Source: Ga0077536 sp943370145
GTDB taxonomy: Bacteria > Pseudomonadota > Gammaproteobacteria > Ga0077536
Assembly: GCA_943370145.1 (NCBI GenBank)
Contig: CALRPY020000015.1
Location: forward strand, 14,303-78,302
Length of the DNA stretch: 64,000 bases
Direction of reading: 5' to 3'
The position numbers and the translations under genes are program-made. Below, in pieces: positions 31,652 through 40,124 of the stretch; within the stretch, counting starts at the first letter, position 1; each line of letters opens with the position of its first letter. The notes below the pieces were generated by a model. The model saw nothing but the letters and a program-made list of their open reading frames with translations. It was not told the origin of the DNA and did no database searches.

Positions 31652-33331
31652 TCATGACGTGTGGCCCCGGCGCATCGTGCCGCCGGCCTCGGCGCTGCCG
31701 CCGCCGCGGCTCAGGGGGTAATCGAGCTGGGACGGTGGCGCGAGCTGCAGCGCCGCGTAGAGCGCGCGCAGGTTGCGCCGGAACAGTGCTTCGAAGTTCG
31801 CGACGGCGTCGGCCGGGTTGTAGTCGCCCAGCCACCAGAACCAGTCGGAACTCTCGCAGCTCGTCAGCAGCGCCTCGGCGCGCGCGGCCTCCGCCTCGCT
31901 CAGGCGCCCGCTGCGGATCACGAGGTCGTAGTTCTGCTTGGCGCTGCACAGCAGGTCCCAGGCATGGTTCTTCTCCGGCATGCCGATCCAGGTCGACAGC
32001 GTGCCGAAGACCCAGCTGCCGGCGACCAGCGGCGGCAGTGCGGCGCTGCGCGCCGCATGCGCAGGGGTCGCGTCCGCCAGCGTCGACGTGCGGATCGCCG
32101 GATGCGCCGCGAGCGCGCCGTAGAGATCGTCGAAGAAGTAGTAGCCGTTGTACGGGTAGTACTCCCAGGCGTTTTCGCCATCGAGCATCACGCATACGAG
32201 CGGTGTCTCGTCTTCCGGCGCGCGCGCGAGGATGCCCTCCAGTTCGCCGATGAAGTGGCGGGCGGCGTCCTGGCCGTGCCATTTCGCGTATTCGAAGCCG
32301 ATCAAATCGGACAGCCGGTCGTCACGGAAGAACATCGTCACGCCACTCGCGTCGCGCCACGGCCGGTACAGGTCGCGCTCGCGCACGTAGTCCGCGCCCA
32401 GCGTATTGGCGAGCACCGCCTCGCCGCTCGCGGCCCAGCCGAGGCCGGCGGCGGCGAAGCGTTCGAGCGTCGGGCCGGACACTGCGCCCTCGGCGGGCCA
32501 CATGCCCGCGGGCGGGCTGCCGAAACGGGACGTGTGGCTGTCGATCGCGCGCCTGATGTGGGCGTCCAGGCGCTGGCGGCCTGCGGGGTAGCACGGGGAT
32601 GCCGGCAGCTCGGCGTCCGGCCAGGCCTCGCGTGCCGCGCCGAAGGACAGCAGCAGCGGCGCTAGCGGATGTGCATGCGGCGTCGCCGAGAGTTCGATCT
32701 GGCCGCGTGCGGCGAGCAGGCGATACCGGGCGACGAGATCCTGCAGCATGCCGCCGATGGCTTCCAGCAGCGCGAGCCGGTCTTCCAGCCGGTAGCCCTC
32801 GCCCTTGCTCATCAGCTCGGTCAGGAGGGGATCGCGCCGGCGCTCGGTCTCGCCGGTCCAGGCGAGGTGATACCAGGTGACGAGATCCGCGAAATACGCA
32901 CCGGACAGGTACTCGAGGGCGATTTCGCCCTGCGTCGTCACGATCTCCTGCAGCGCGTGCAGGCGCTTGAAGTAGGGGAAGGGCTCGATCGTGCGGGTGT
33001 GGTTGGTGCGGAAGCAGGCGTGGATGGCCGCACGCTTCTCGGCGCAGGTCAGCGTTTCCGGCGCTGGATGCGCCAGCAGGCGCAGCAGCGGATCCCGCAG
33101 CTCGCGGCGCGCGATCTGCCCCGCATAGTCCTCCAGTTGCTCGAGCAGCACCGGCACGAAGTTGACGACGCCGCGGACTTGCGGGTGCCGCTCGAAGTGC
33201 GCCGCCATGTCGGTGTAATCCTTCATGCCGTGCAGATAGGTCCACGGCATCGCGTAGTCGCCGCTTTCGGGCGCGCGGTAGTCCGGCTGGTGCATGTGCC
33301 ACAGGAAGACCAGGTCGAGTTGTCGCGCCAT
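31652..33331 (-). CDS. GH57 family glycoside hydrolase (alpha-amylase-like)
   Basis: A 559-residue GH57 enzyme. The N-terminus is LDLVFLWHMHQPDYRAPESG, with the family HxHQP motif, followed by YAMPWTYLHGMKDYTDMA. The catalytic Glu281 sits in GMWPAEGAVSG and Asp384 in VCVMLDGENAWEYYP; both motifs are intact. There is no signal peptide, so it is cytosolic. It is the first gene of a leftward operon with the TLGT-like GH57 gene and is divergent from glgB with a 127-bp shared promoter region. Hydrolysis of alpha-1,4-glucan (glycogen turnover) is likely; exact specificity (amylase, amylopullulanase or transferase) cannot be told. Confidence 0.87.
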   Translation of the reverse strand: MARQLDLVFLWHMHQPDYRAPESGDYAMPWTYLHGMKDYTDMAAHFERHPQVRGVVNFVPVLLEQLEDYAGQIARRELRDPLLRLLAHPAPETLTCAEKRAAIHACFRTNHTRTIEPFPYFKRLHALQEIVTTQGEIALEYLSGAYFADLVTWYHLAWTGETERRRDPLLTELMSKGEGYRLEDRLALLEAIGGMLQDLVARYRLLAARGQIELSATPHAHPLAPLLLSFGAAREAWPDAELPASPCYPAGRQRLDAHIRRAIDSHTSRFGSPPAGMWPAEGAVSGPTLERFAAAGLGWAASGEAVLANTLGADYVRERDLYRPWRDASGVTMFFRDDRLSDLIGFEYAKWHGQDAARHFIGELEGILARAPEDETPLVCVMLDGENAWEYYPYNGYYFFDDLYGALAAHPAIRTSTLADATPAHAARSAALPPLVAGSWVFGTLSTWIGMPEKNHAWDLLCSAKQNYDLVIRSGRLSEAEAARAEALLTSCESSDWFWWLGDYNPADAVANFEALFRRNLRALYAALQLAPPSQLDYPLSRGGGSAEAGGTMRRGHTS

Positions 33332-33458
33332 GACGAGCGTTTCCGGATGACGATGTGTTCGCTCTGATTGCCTGCGCCGGCGGCGGCAAGGCGCACATGC
33401 AATTATTTCCGGGCCATCTGGCCAGGACGTGGAAGCGGACAGCTATGATAGTAGCAAG

Positions 33459-35624
33459 ATGCCTGCCCGGAACGCCCAGACCCAGCACAGATTCGAACGC
33501 CTCGTCGAAGCGCGGGAACACGCGCCCTTCGAGCTGCTCGGCGTGCACCAGGATGGCGCCGGCTGGGTGCTGCGCGTGTGGCGCCCTGGTGCAGGAGCGC
33601 TGTTGGTCGTGCTCGACGGCGTGACGCTGCCCGCGCAGCGCGTGCATGCCGCCGGCCTGTTCGAGCTTCGCCTCGCGCTGCGCCCCGACGGCCCCTGGCA
33701 ACTGCGGGTCGATGGCCTGCTCTGCGACGACCCCTACGCATTTCCGCCGCTCCCGCCCGAACGCGAACTCTATCTGTTCGCGGAAGGCCGGTTGTACCAG
33801 GCCTGGCGCCTCCTGGGCGCCGAGCCTGAGACGCGCGGCGGCGTCGACGGCGTGCGATTCCGCGTGTGGGCGCCCGGCGCCGGGCGCGTGTCGGTGGTCG
33901 GCGACTTCAACGCCTGGGACGGACGTGTCCACCCGATGCAGACGCTCGGCGTCTCCGGCGTGTGGGAGCTCTTCATCCCCGGCCTGCAGCCCGGCGCCCT
34001 GTACAAGTTCGAACTGCGCCAGCGCGACTCGGGTCAGGTGTTCCTGCGCTCGGACCCGTACGCGCGCTGGGCCGAGTTGCGCCCCGACACCTCGTCACGC
34101 GTCGCGCCCACGCCGCGCCACGCGTGGCAGGACGCATCATGGCTCGCCCGCCGCGCCAGCTGGGACTGGCAGCACGCGCCGATGAACATCTACGAACTGC
34201 ACGCGGGTTCGTGGCTGCGGCACGCGGACGGCCGTTTCTATTCCTGGGCCGAGCTGGCCGCGCGTCTCGTGCCCTACGTCGCGGCGCTCGGCTTCACGCA
34301 TATCGAACTGCTGCCGATCACCGAGCACCCGCTCGACGAATCCTGGGGCTACCAGACGACCGGTTTCTTCGCGCCCACCGCGCGTTTCGGGACGCCGGAC
34401 GAACTGCGCGCGCTGGTCGATGCCTGTCACGCGGCGGGCATCGGCTGCATCCTCGACTGGGTCCCCGGCCACTTCCCCGCCGACGATGGCGCGCTTGCGC
34501 ACTTCGATGGCAGCCCGCTGTACGAGCACGGCGACCCGCGCCGCGGCCGGCATCCCGATTGGGGCACCCACATCTTCAACTACGGGCGCAACGAGGTCCG
34601 GAGTTTCCTGCTCTCCAGCGCCTGCTATTGGCTCGAGGAATTCCATTTCGACGGCCTGCGCGTCGATGCGGTCGCATCGATGCTCTACCTCGACTACTCG
34701 CGCAAGCCCGGCGAATGGCTGCCCAACGCCTATGGCGGCCGTGAAAACCTCGAGGCGATCGACTTCCTGCGCGATCTCAACGTGATGGTGCACGGCGAGT
34801 TCCCAGGCGCGGTGACCATCGCCGAGGAGTCCACCGCCTGGCCACAGGTGTCGCGGCCCGTCGACACCGGCGGGCTCGGCTTCTCCCTGAAGTGGAACAT
34901 GGGTTGGATGAACGACACGCTGCGTTATTTCCGCTTCGACCCCCTCTACCGCCAGCATCACCACGACCTGCTGACCTTCGGGCAGCTGTACGCGTACAGC
35001 GAGAACTTCCTGCTGCCGCTCTCGCACGACGAGGTCGTGCACGGCAAGGGCAGCCTGCCGAACAAGATGCCGGGCGACGCCTGGCAGCGGTTCGCGAACC
35101 TGCGGCTGCTGTTCACGCTGCAACTGACCACACCCGGCAAGAAGCTCAACTTCATGGGCAACGAGTTCGGGCAGGGGCGCGAGTGGCAGAGCCAGTGGGA
35201 ACTCGAATGGGCGGAGGCGGCGCGTCCGCCGAATGCGGGCCTGTCGCGGCTGCTGGGAGATTTGAACCGGCTCTATCGCGATCTGCCCGCGCTGCATGAA
35301 CTCGACCACGAGCAGGCCGGCTTCCGCTGGATCGACTGCAACGATGCGCAGCAGTCCACGCTGTCCTGGCTGCGCAGCGCGCGTGACGGGCGTTACGTGG
35401 TGGTCGTGCTGAACCTGACGCCGGTGCCGCGCAACGGCCAGCGGATAGGGGTGCCACGCACGGGACGCCACACCGTGCTGCTCAACAGCGATTCCCGCCA
35501 TTACGGGGGGCATGACGTCGGGACCGCGGCCGCCACCGCGACGGGTGAACCCGCCCACGGCCTGCCGGCGTCCCTGCTCCTCGACCTGCCGCCGCTCGGC
35601 GCCTTGCTGCTCGCGCCGGATTGA
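33459..35624 (+). CDS. glgB: 1,4-alpha-glucan branching enzyme (GH13)
   Basis: A 721-residue glycogen branching enzyme. An N1 domain (FELLGVHQDGAGWVLRVW) and a CBM48 region (RFRVWAPGAGRVSVVGDFNA) precede the GH13 barrel. Barrel signatures: ELLPITEHPLDESWGYQ, nucleophile Asp near residue 402 in GLRVDAVASMLYLDY, acid/base Glu near 455 in TIAEESTAWP, and LSHDEVVHGKGSLPNKM. It moves alpha-1,4 segments to alpha-1,6 branches. I use the ATG at 33459; a GTG 10 codons upstream is possible. No glgC, glgA or glgX is adjacent, but two GH57 genes are divergent, so this locus may handle branching and debranching-like trimming together. Confidence 0.95.
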   Translation: MPARNAQTQHRFERLVEAREHAPFELLGVHQDGAGWVLRVWRPGAGALLVVLDGVTLPAQRVHAAGLFELRLALRPDGPWQLRVDGLLCDDPYAFPPLPPERELYLFAEGRLYQAWRLLGAEPETRGGVDGVRFRVWAPGAGRVSVVGDFNAWDGRVHPMQTLGVSGVWELFIPGLQPGALYKFELRQRDSGQVFLRSDPYARWAELRPDTSSRVAPTPRHAWQDASWLARRASWDWQHAPMNIYELHAGSWLRHADGRFYSWAELAARLVPYVAALGFTHIELLPITEHPLDESWGYQTTGFFAPTARFGTPDELRALVDACHAAGIGCILDWVPGHFPADDGALAHFDGSPLYEHGDPRRGRHPDWGTHIFNYGRNEVRSFLLSSACYWLEEFHFDGLRVDAVASMLYLDYSRKPGEWLPNAYGGRENLEAIDFLRDLNVMVHGEFPGAVTIAEESTAWPQVSRPVDTGGLGFSLKWNMGWMNDTLRYFRFDPLYRQHHHDLLTFGQLYAYSENFLLPLSHDEVVHGKGSLPNKMPGDAWQRFANLRLLFTLQLTTPGKKLNFMGNEFGQGREWQSQWELEWAEAARPPNAGLSRLLGDLNRLYRDLPALHELDHEQAGFRWIDCNDAQQSTLSWLRSARDGRYVVVVLNLTPVPRNGQRIGVPRTGRHTVLLNSDSRHYGGHDVGTAAATATGEPAHGLPASLLLDLPPLGALLLAPD

Positions 35625-35630
35625 CGCGCC

Positions 35631-36731
35631 TCAGCGCGCCGCGGGACGCTCGATTCGCCGCGCCAGCGCCGCCACCACATCGCGGGCGAATTCCTTGCGC
35701 TTCTCCGTATAGTTGCCGAGCAGGCGGCACAGCGTCATCGTCAGCACGAACAGCATCACCCCGCTCCACGCCTCGCTCGGCCGGATCGGCAGCACCGCGG
35801 CCAGGAACTGCAGGATCGGATAGTGGAAGAGGTAGATGGAAAAGGTGTAGCCGGCCCAGTCGCGGATGACGCGCTCGGCGCGCGACAGCGCCGGGGCCAG
35901 CTGTGAGGACAGCGCATTCACGCCGATGAAGTTCGCGGCGACGAGGGCGCCGATGATGTAAGCGCTGATGAATTCGTTGGACCACGTCAGTTCGCCTTCG
36001 ACGAAGCGCTTGCCGAGCAGGTCGTAGGTCAGGTGCAGCAGGGCGTCGCGCAGGCCCGCCGCGCGGAACAGTCCGTAGAGCGCGAAGGAGCCGAGGAACA
36101 GCGCCCAGCCGGCCGCGGGGCCAGGCGTGCGCGTCGTGTTCACGCGATGGACCCACACGCCGAGCAGCCAGATCGGGAACAGCAGCAGGACCTTCGGCCC
36201 GATCAGCAGCATGACCGCCGCGACCCAGAACACCCGCTGGCCGCCGCGCAGGAAGAAGGCCGCGGCGAACAGCATGTAGTACCAGAACTCGTAACCGAGC
36301 GACCAGTACGGCCCGTTCGTGAACAGGCGCACCGAGTTGAACCACAGTTCGTTGGTGAAGCTGAGCGCGTGCAGGACCCGGCCGATTGGATCGCTGCCCT
36401 GGTACCAGAAGCCGTCATACATCGCCGGCGCGATCGCCTTGCCGACGTGGTCGAGCACGACCGTCAGCAGGACGGCCGGGATCGCGACCGAGTACAGCCG
36501 CGCGCAGCGATTCATGAGGTAAGGGCGGAACTCGCGGTCGCGCGTCGCGACGGTATGCGCGATGACGTAGCCCGACAGCACGAAGAACACCATCACGGCA
36601 TCGTTGCCGTAGGTCCGCCACTCGATGATGAGGCCGCCGGTGAAGCGCTTGTAGGCCAGGTGCGTCAGCAGGACCGCGACCGCGGCGAGGAAACGCACGA
36701 GGTCGAGGTAGATCGACGTCGTGCGATTCAC
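35631..36731 (-). CDS. Acyltransferase family 3 membrane protein (OafA-like)
   Basis: A 366-residue integral membrane acyltransferase. It opens YLDLVRFLAAVAVLLTHLAY (the conserved R in helix 1 and the HLxY segment replacing the usual H of the family), then NDAVMVFFVLSGYVIAHT, which is the family FFxxSGYVI motif. About ten hydrophobic helices run to FSIYLFHYPILQFLAA. Such proteins O-acetylate or O-acylate sugars and lipids using acyl-CoA. The GTG start at 36731 overlaps the stop of the sterol-desaturase-like gene (GTGA), so the two are coupled. The acceptor is unknown; modification of the hydroxylated product of its partner is an attractive guess. Confidence 0.85.
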   Translation of the reverse strand: MNRTTSIYLDLVRFLAAVAVLLTHLAYKRFTGGLIIEWRTYGNDAVMVFFVLSGYVIAHTVATRDREFRPYLMNRCARLYSVAIPAVLLTVVLDHVGKAIAPAMYDGFWYQGSDPIGRVLHALSFTNELWFNSVRLFTNGPYWSLGYEFWYYMLFAAAFFLRGGQRVFWVAAVMLLIGPKVLLLFPIWLLGVWVHRVNTTRTPGPAAGWALFLGSFALYGLFRAAGLRDALLHLTYDLLGKRFVEGELTWSNEFISAYIIGALVAANFIGVNALSSQLAPALSRAERVIRDWAGYTFSIYLFHYPILQFLAAVLPIRPSEAWSGVMLFVLTMTLCRLLGNYTEKRKEFARDVVAALARRIERPAAR

Positions 36732-37792
36732 CGCGGCTGGTCGAACCTGGCGCGTTCGCGCGCGGGCAGCAGTCGGCGCGCGCTCGCGCGCAGGATTTTT
36801 CCGCAGTTCGCGAAGGGCACGAGGTAGGCCGCCCGCAGCGTCGGGTGAATGTTCTCGTCCTCGCCGGTCAGGCCGAACTGCAGCGGCTCGGGTGTACGCC
36901 CGGGCACGTACAGCGTGCCGAACAGCCAGTCCCACAGCGCGAACAGTTCGCCGTAGTTCTTGTCGTAATGGCGTGGGTCCTTGCTGTGGTGGATCTGGTG
37001 CTGCGCCGGGCTGATGAACACCCGGCTCAGCACCGGGCCGAAGGACCACCAGATGTGCGAGTGACGCAGGTTCGCGCCGAGCACGTGGAAAATCGAGAAC
37101 ACGAAGTTCGCGCCGAACAGCGTCAGCGACGCGGGCGTGTCGGCGAACAGGTAGGTCACCACGCCCATGAAGGGGCCCACGATCGCGAGATCGAGCACGC
37201 GCGAGATGAGGTTGTAGACCGGGTGCTTGCGGAAGACCGTGAGCGGGGTCAGCACCTCCGCGCTGTGATGCACCTTGTGGAACTCCCACAGCAGCGGGAA
37301 GCGGTGGTGCAGGGCATGCACCAGCCAGGTCGAGAAATCGGCCACCAGCGCGATGGCGATGGTGTAGCCGACCAGCATCGGCGTCGTCCACTCCACCCGC
37401 GCGCCGGTGCCGAAGAGTCCGACAAGGCCTTGCTGGACGACGAGCGCAACGGCCGCGATGGAGGCGCTGCCGAGCAGCGTCCGCGCGAGGAATCCGCTCG
37501 GCTGGAGCACGCGGTTGGTCACGACCAGCTTGTAGTCGACGATCGCCGACGGATGCGTGTACATGGACTTCGGGAACAGGAAGCCGAACAGCCCGCGCAG
37601 GCCCCGACCGTCCGCACCGCCGTGGTAGAGGCCACGCCAGAGCCAGGCGCCGATGGCGACGAAGCTCAGCACGTACACCCAGAAGAAGCGGTTGCCGCCG
37701 TCCAGGGTCCAGTGCGCGAATTCGGCGAAGTTGCCCCAGCAGTACCCGGCGAAACGCACCAGCGTCGCCCAGCCCTGATCGATGATGTCCAT
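36728..37792 (-). CDS. Fatty acid hydroxylase / sterol desaturase family protein
   Basis: A 354-residue membrane-bound diiron enzyme. The eight-histidine pattern is visible: HALHH, WEFHKVHHSAEVLTPL, and, near the C-terminus, HIWWSFG followed by SPAQHQIHHSKDP. Hydrophobic segments are near residues 35-55, 105-125, 143-165 and 220-245. Members hydroxylate or desaturate lipids, sterols or carotenoids. KNYGELFALWDWLFGTLYVP is a typical end motif. It is coupled by a 4-nt overlap to an OafA-like acyltransferase. The substrate is unknown; hopanoid, fatty-acid or alkylglycerol-type lipids are all possible. Confidence 0.88.
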   Translation of the reverse strand: MDIIDQGWATLVRFAGYCWGNFAEFAHWTLDGGNRFFWVYVLSFVAIGAWLWRGLYHGGADGRGLRGLFGFLFPKSMYTHPSAIVDYKLVVTNRVLQPSGFLARTLLGSASIAAVALVVQQGLVGLFGTGARVEWTTPMLVGYTIAIALVADFSTWLVHALHHRFPLLWEFHKVHHSAEVLTPLTVFRKHPVYNLISRVLDLAIVGPFMGVVTYLFADTPASLTLFGANFVFSIFHVLGANLRHSHIWWSFGPVLSRVFISPAQHQIHHSKDPRHYDKNYGELFALWDWLFGTLYVPGRTPEPLQFGLTGEDENIHPTLRAAYLVPFANCGKILRASARRLLPARERARFDQPR

Positions 37793-38069
37793 CGTTGCGT
37801 GGTATTCCGTGCTTGCGGGTTGATCCGGGCGGTCCTGGGCCGCCTGCGCCGATTATCAGGCACGGGCCGTGCCATCCGATGGTGCGGGCGCAGGATACCA
37901 GAACCCGAATGAACGGGCCTTGAACAGGCGCAGGCCGGGCCTGCGCAATCACGCCGGTCACCTGCTCCGCCCGCGCCGGATACACCGGCGATGCCCGGGA
38001 CTGCAAGCCACGGGGACACCCCGAACCCGGCGCGCTGCGCTTCCCGCGCGGGGCGCATACAATCGGCGG

Positions 38070-39017
38070 ATGAAATTTTCCGATTTGCAGGACGGCACGG
38101 ACGACAGCCCCGCCGCACAGGAAGCACGCGCCGCGGCCACATCGCGCAGCGTGTGGGTCAGCGTCGGCGTCAACCTGGCGCTCACGGTGCTGCAGCTCGT
38201 GGTCGGCCTCTACTCGAAATCACAGGCCCTGGTCGCCGACGCGCTGCATTCCCTGTCAGATCTCGTCGCCGACTTCATCGTGCTCATTGCCGCGCGCCAC
38301 AGCCGCAAGGGGGCCGACGAGGACCATCCCTATGGCCACCACCGCTTCGAGACCGCGGCCTCGCTCGTGCTGGGACTGCTGCTGCTGGTCGTCGGTCTCG
38401 GCATGCTGTGGTCCGCCTTCGGGAAGCTGCAGGCGCCCGAGTCGATCGCCGTCGTGCACGTCGCCGCGCTATGGGTCGCCGGTTTCACGCTGGTCGCGAA
38501 GGAACTGCTGTTCCGTTACATGCTCGCGATCGCGAAGCGGGTCAAATCGAGCATGCTCGTGGCGAATGCGTGGCACGCCCGTTCGGACGCCGCCTCCTCG
38601 CTGGTCGTTGCGGCCGGCATCGGCGGCAACCTGGCCGGTTACCCGCTGCTGGACCCGATAGCCGCGCTCATCGTCGGCCTGCTGGTGGCGAGGACCGGCT
38701 GGTCCTTCGCCTGGGATGCGCTGCATGACCTGATGGACCGCGCCGTCGACGAGGAGGAGGTCGCGGCCATCCACCGCACGCTCGCCGACACGGCGGGGGT
38801 CAGCGGGGTCCACGACGTGCGCACGCGCAAGATGGGCGACATGATCGTCGTCGACGCGCACATCGAGGTCGACGCGGCGCTGACGGTCGAACAGGGACAC
38901 GACATCGCCGTCGCGGCGCGCAATCGCGTGATGCAGCGTCACCGGGTGCTGAACCTGATGACCCACGTCGACCCCCACAAACGCCCCGACCTCGACCACG
39001 CCCAGCCCGACGCGTGA
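38070..39017 (+). CDS. Cation diffusion facilitator (CDF) metal exporter
   Basis: A 315-residue inner-membrane metal/proton antiporter. Six transmembrane segments lie between residues 28 and 215. The metal-site motifs are DALHSLSD in helix 2 and NAWHARSDA in helix 5 (HxxxD plus the second Asp, the Zn/Fe-type tetrad), with HSRKGADEDHPYGHHRFE between helices 2 and 3. A cytosolic ferredoxin-like domain follows (VSGVHDVRTRKMGDMIVVDAHIEVD). It exports Zn, Fe, Co or Cd; the exact ion is uncertain. It is monocistronic and ends in front of repeat element B. Confidence 0.9.
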   Translation: MKFSDLQDGTDDSPAAQEARAAATSRSVWVSVGVNLALTVLQLVVGLYSKSQALVADALHSLSDLVADFIVLIAARHSRKGADEDHPYGHHRFETAASLVLGLLLLVVGLGMLWSAFGKLQAPESIAVVHVAALWVAGFTLVAKELLFRYMLAIAKRVKSSMLVANAWHARSDAASSLVVAAGIGGNLAGYPLLDPIAALIVGLLVARTGWSFAWDALHDLMDRAVDEEEVAAIHRTLADTAGVSGVHDVRTRKMGDMIVVDAHIEVDAALTVEQGHDIAVAARNRVMQRHRVLNLMTHVDPHKRPDLDHAQPDA

Positions 39018-39461
39018 GCCGCCGCGCGCCGCGCGCCATGGGCTCGCTGCTTGCCTGGATGCGCGCGCGTGATGACGGCCGGGGCTCGGGGTAGCCACCG
39101 AGAACACCGAGAACACCGAGATTTTTCGAGCGGGGCCTAGCCAGCGGCCGAAGGCGTGGCCATTGCCCGGAGCACGATGAAAAAGTGTCTTCTCCGGGGT
39201 GAAGTCGGGCGTTTCCGCGATAGGGGAAGCGGAATTTCTACCACCGAGAGCACGGAGGACACGAAGAAGAACAGGGAAGCGAGGGATGCGCCTCGCGTGC
39301 GGTGGGGCCCTTCAGGCGGCACCTGCCCACGTCATTCTCCCTCGGTGTTCTCGGTGTTCTCGGAGGCCCACAACTGAGCGCAACCCTGGCACCTGCGCCC
39401 GGAGCTGGCGAAGAGAAAATCCCCTGCCGCCGCGGGCGGCGCGCGCGGCCCGGCGTTCCGC
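39018..39461. repeat. Nested inverted-repeat element, copy B
   Basis: A 444-bp gap between the 3' ends of the CDF and cytochrome b561 genes. Outer arms: TAGCCACCGAGAACACCGAG at 39093-39112 (continuing to 39120) and CTCGGTGTTCTCGGTG at 39341 onward. Inner right arm: GAGCACGGAGGACACGAAGAA near 39247-39267; the left partner (CTTCTCCGGGGTGAAG, 39189-39204) is decayed. The whole region aligns with copy A in the opposite orientation, including a shared GTGGCCATTGCCCGGA stretch. There is no gene inside. Confidence 0.8.
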
Positions 39462-40013
39462 TCAGCCGCCGCGCCGCGGCAGCATGCGCGTGAGCGTGTC
39501 GTCCTTCAGCACGTGGTGATGGAACAGCGCGGCGACGGCATGCAGGCCGATCAGCGCATAGCCCGCCTTGCCTATCGTCTCGTGGATTTCCTTGACCTGC
39601 GTGGCCAGGGCCTTGTCCGGCGCGACCAGCGACGGCAGCTCGAGGCCGAAGTAGGGAATCGGCTTGCCCGCCGCGCTCAGCATGATCCAGCCGCCGAGCG
39701 GCATGCCGATCATGAACAGGTACAGCACCCAGTGCACGACGGTCGCCAGCGCGTGCTGCCAGGCGGGCGGGGCGGGTTCGATTCGCGGCGCTGGCTGCAG
39801 CATGCGCAGGGCCAGCCGCGCCCACACCAGCACGAACACGGTGAGACCGAGCATGAAGTGCAGGCTTTTCATGCCTTCGCGGGTCGGGGTGCCTTTCGGC
39901 CAGAACACGCGCAGTTCAATCAGCGCATAGACGGCCACGATCAGGATTGCCGCCAGCCAGTGCAGGCCGATGGAAAGCCTGCCGTAGTGCCGTTCGTCGT
40001 TCAGCCAGTGCAT
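39462..40013 (-). CDS. Cytochrome b561
   Basis: A 183-residue di-heme inner-membrane cytochrome. It starts MHWLNDERHYGRLSIGLHWL, with the conserved His in the first helix (GLHWLAAILIVAVYAL). Further helices contain KSLHFMLGLTVFVLVWARL, ATVVHWVLYLFMIGMPLGGW and GYALIGLHAVAALFHHHVLKDDTL, which supply the other heme ligands. Bacterial CybB moves electrons from quinol, for example to superoxide. It follows the metal-efflux genes on the same strand after a 111-bp gap; operon membership is uncertain. Confidence 0.92.
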   Translation of the reverse strand: MHWLNDERHYGRLSIGLHWLAAILIVAVYALIELRVFWPKGTPTREGMKSLHFMLGLTVFVLVWARLALRMLQPAPRIEPAPPAWQHALATVVHWVLYLFMIGMPLGGWIMLSAAGKPIPYFGLELPSLVAPDKALATQVKEIHETIGKAGYALIGLHAVAALFHHHVLKDDTLTRMLPRRGG

Positions 40014-40124
40014 CGCGAACCTTTCCGCCGGTAATCCGGCGCCGTGACCATCCAGTTGTCGCCAAGGTGCCCGGACCGGGCGGGAGTCAGATCAGCATGG
40101 CGCGGCGGTTCGATGCAAGCAGCC

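Noticed and set aside
29728..32253. A long plus-strand frame (841 codons) over the two GH57 genes
   Set aside because: Low-complexity Arg/Val/Ala antisense translation; it would overlap two clear genes and shows no domain.
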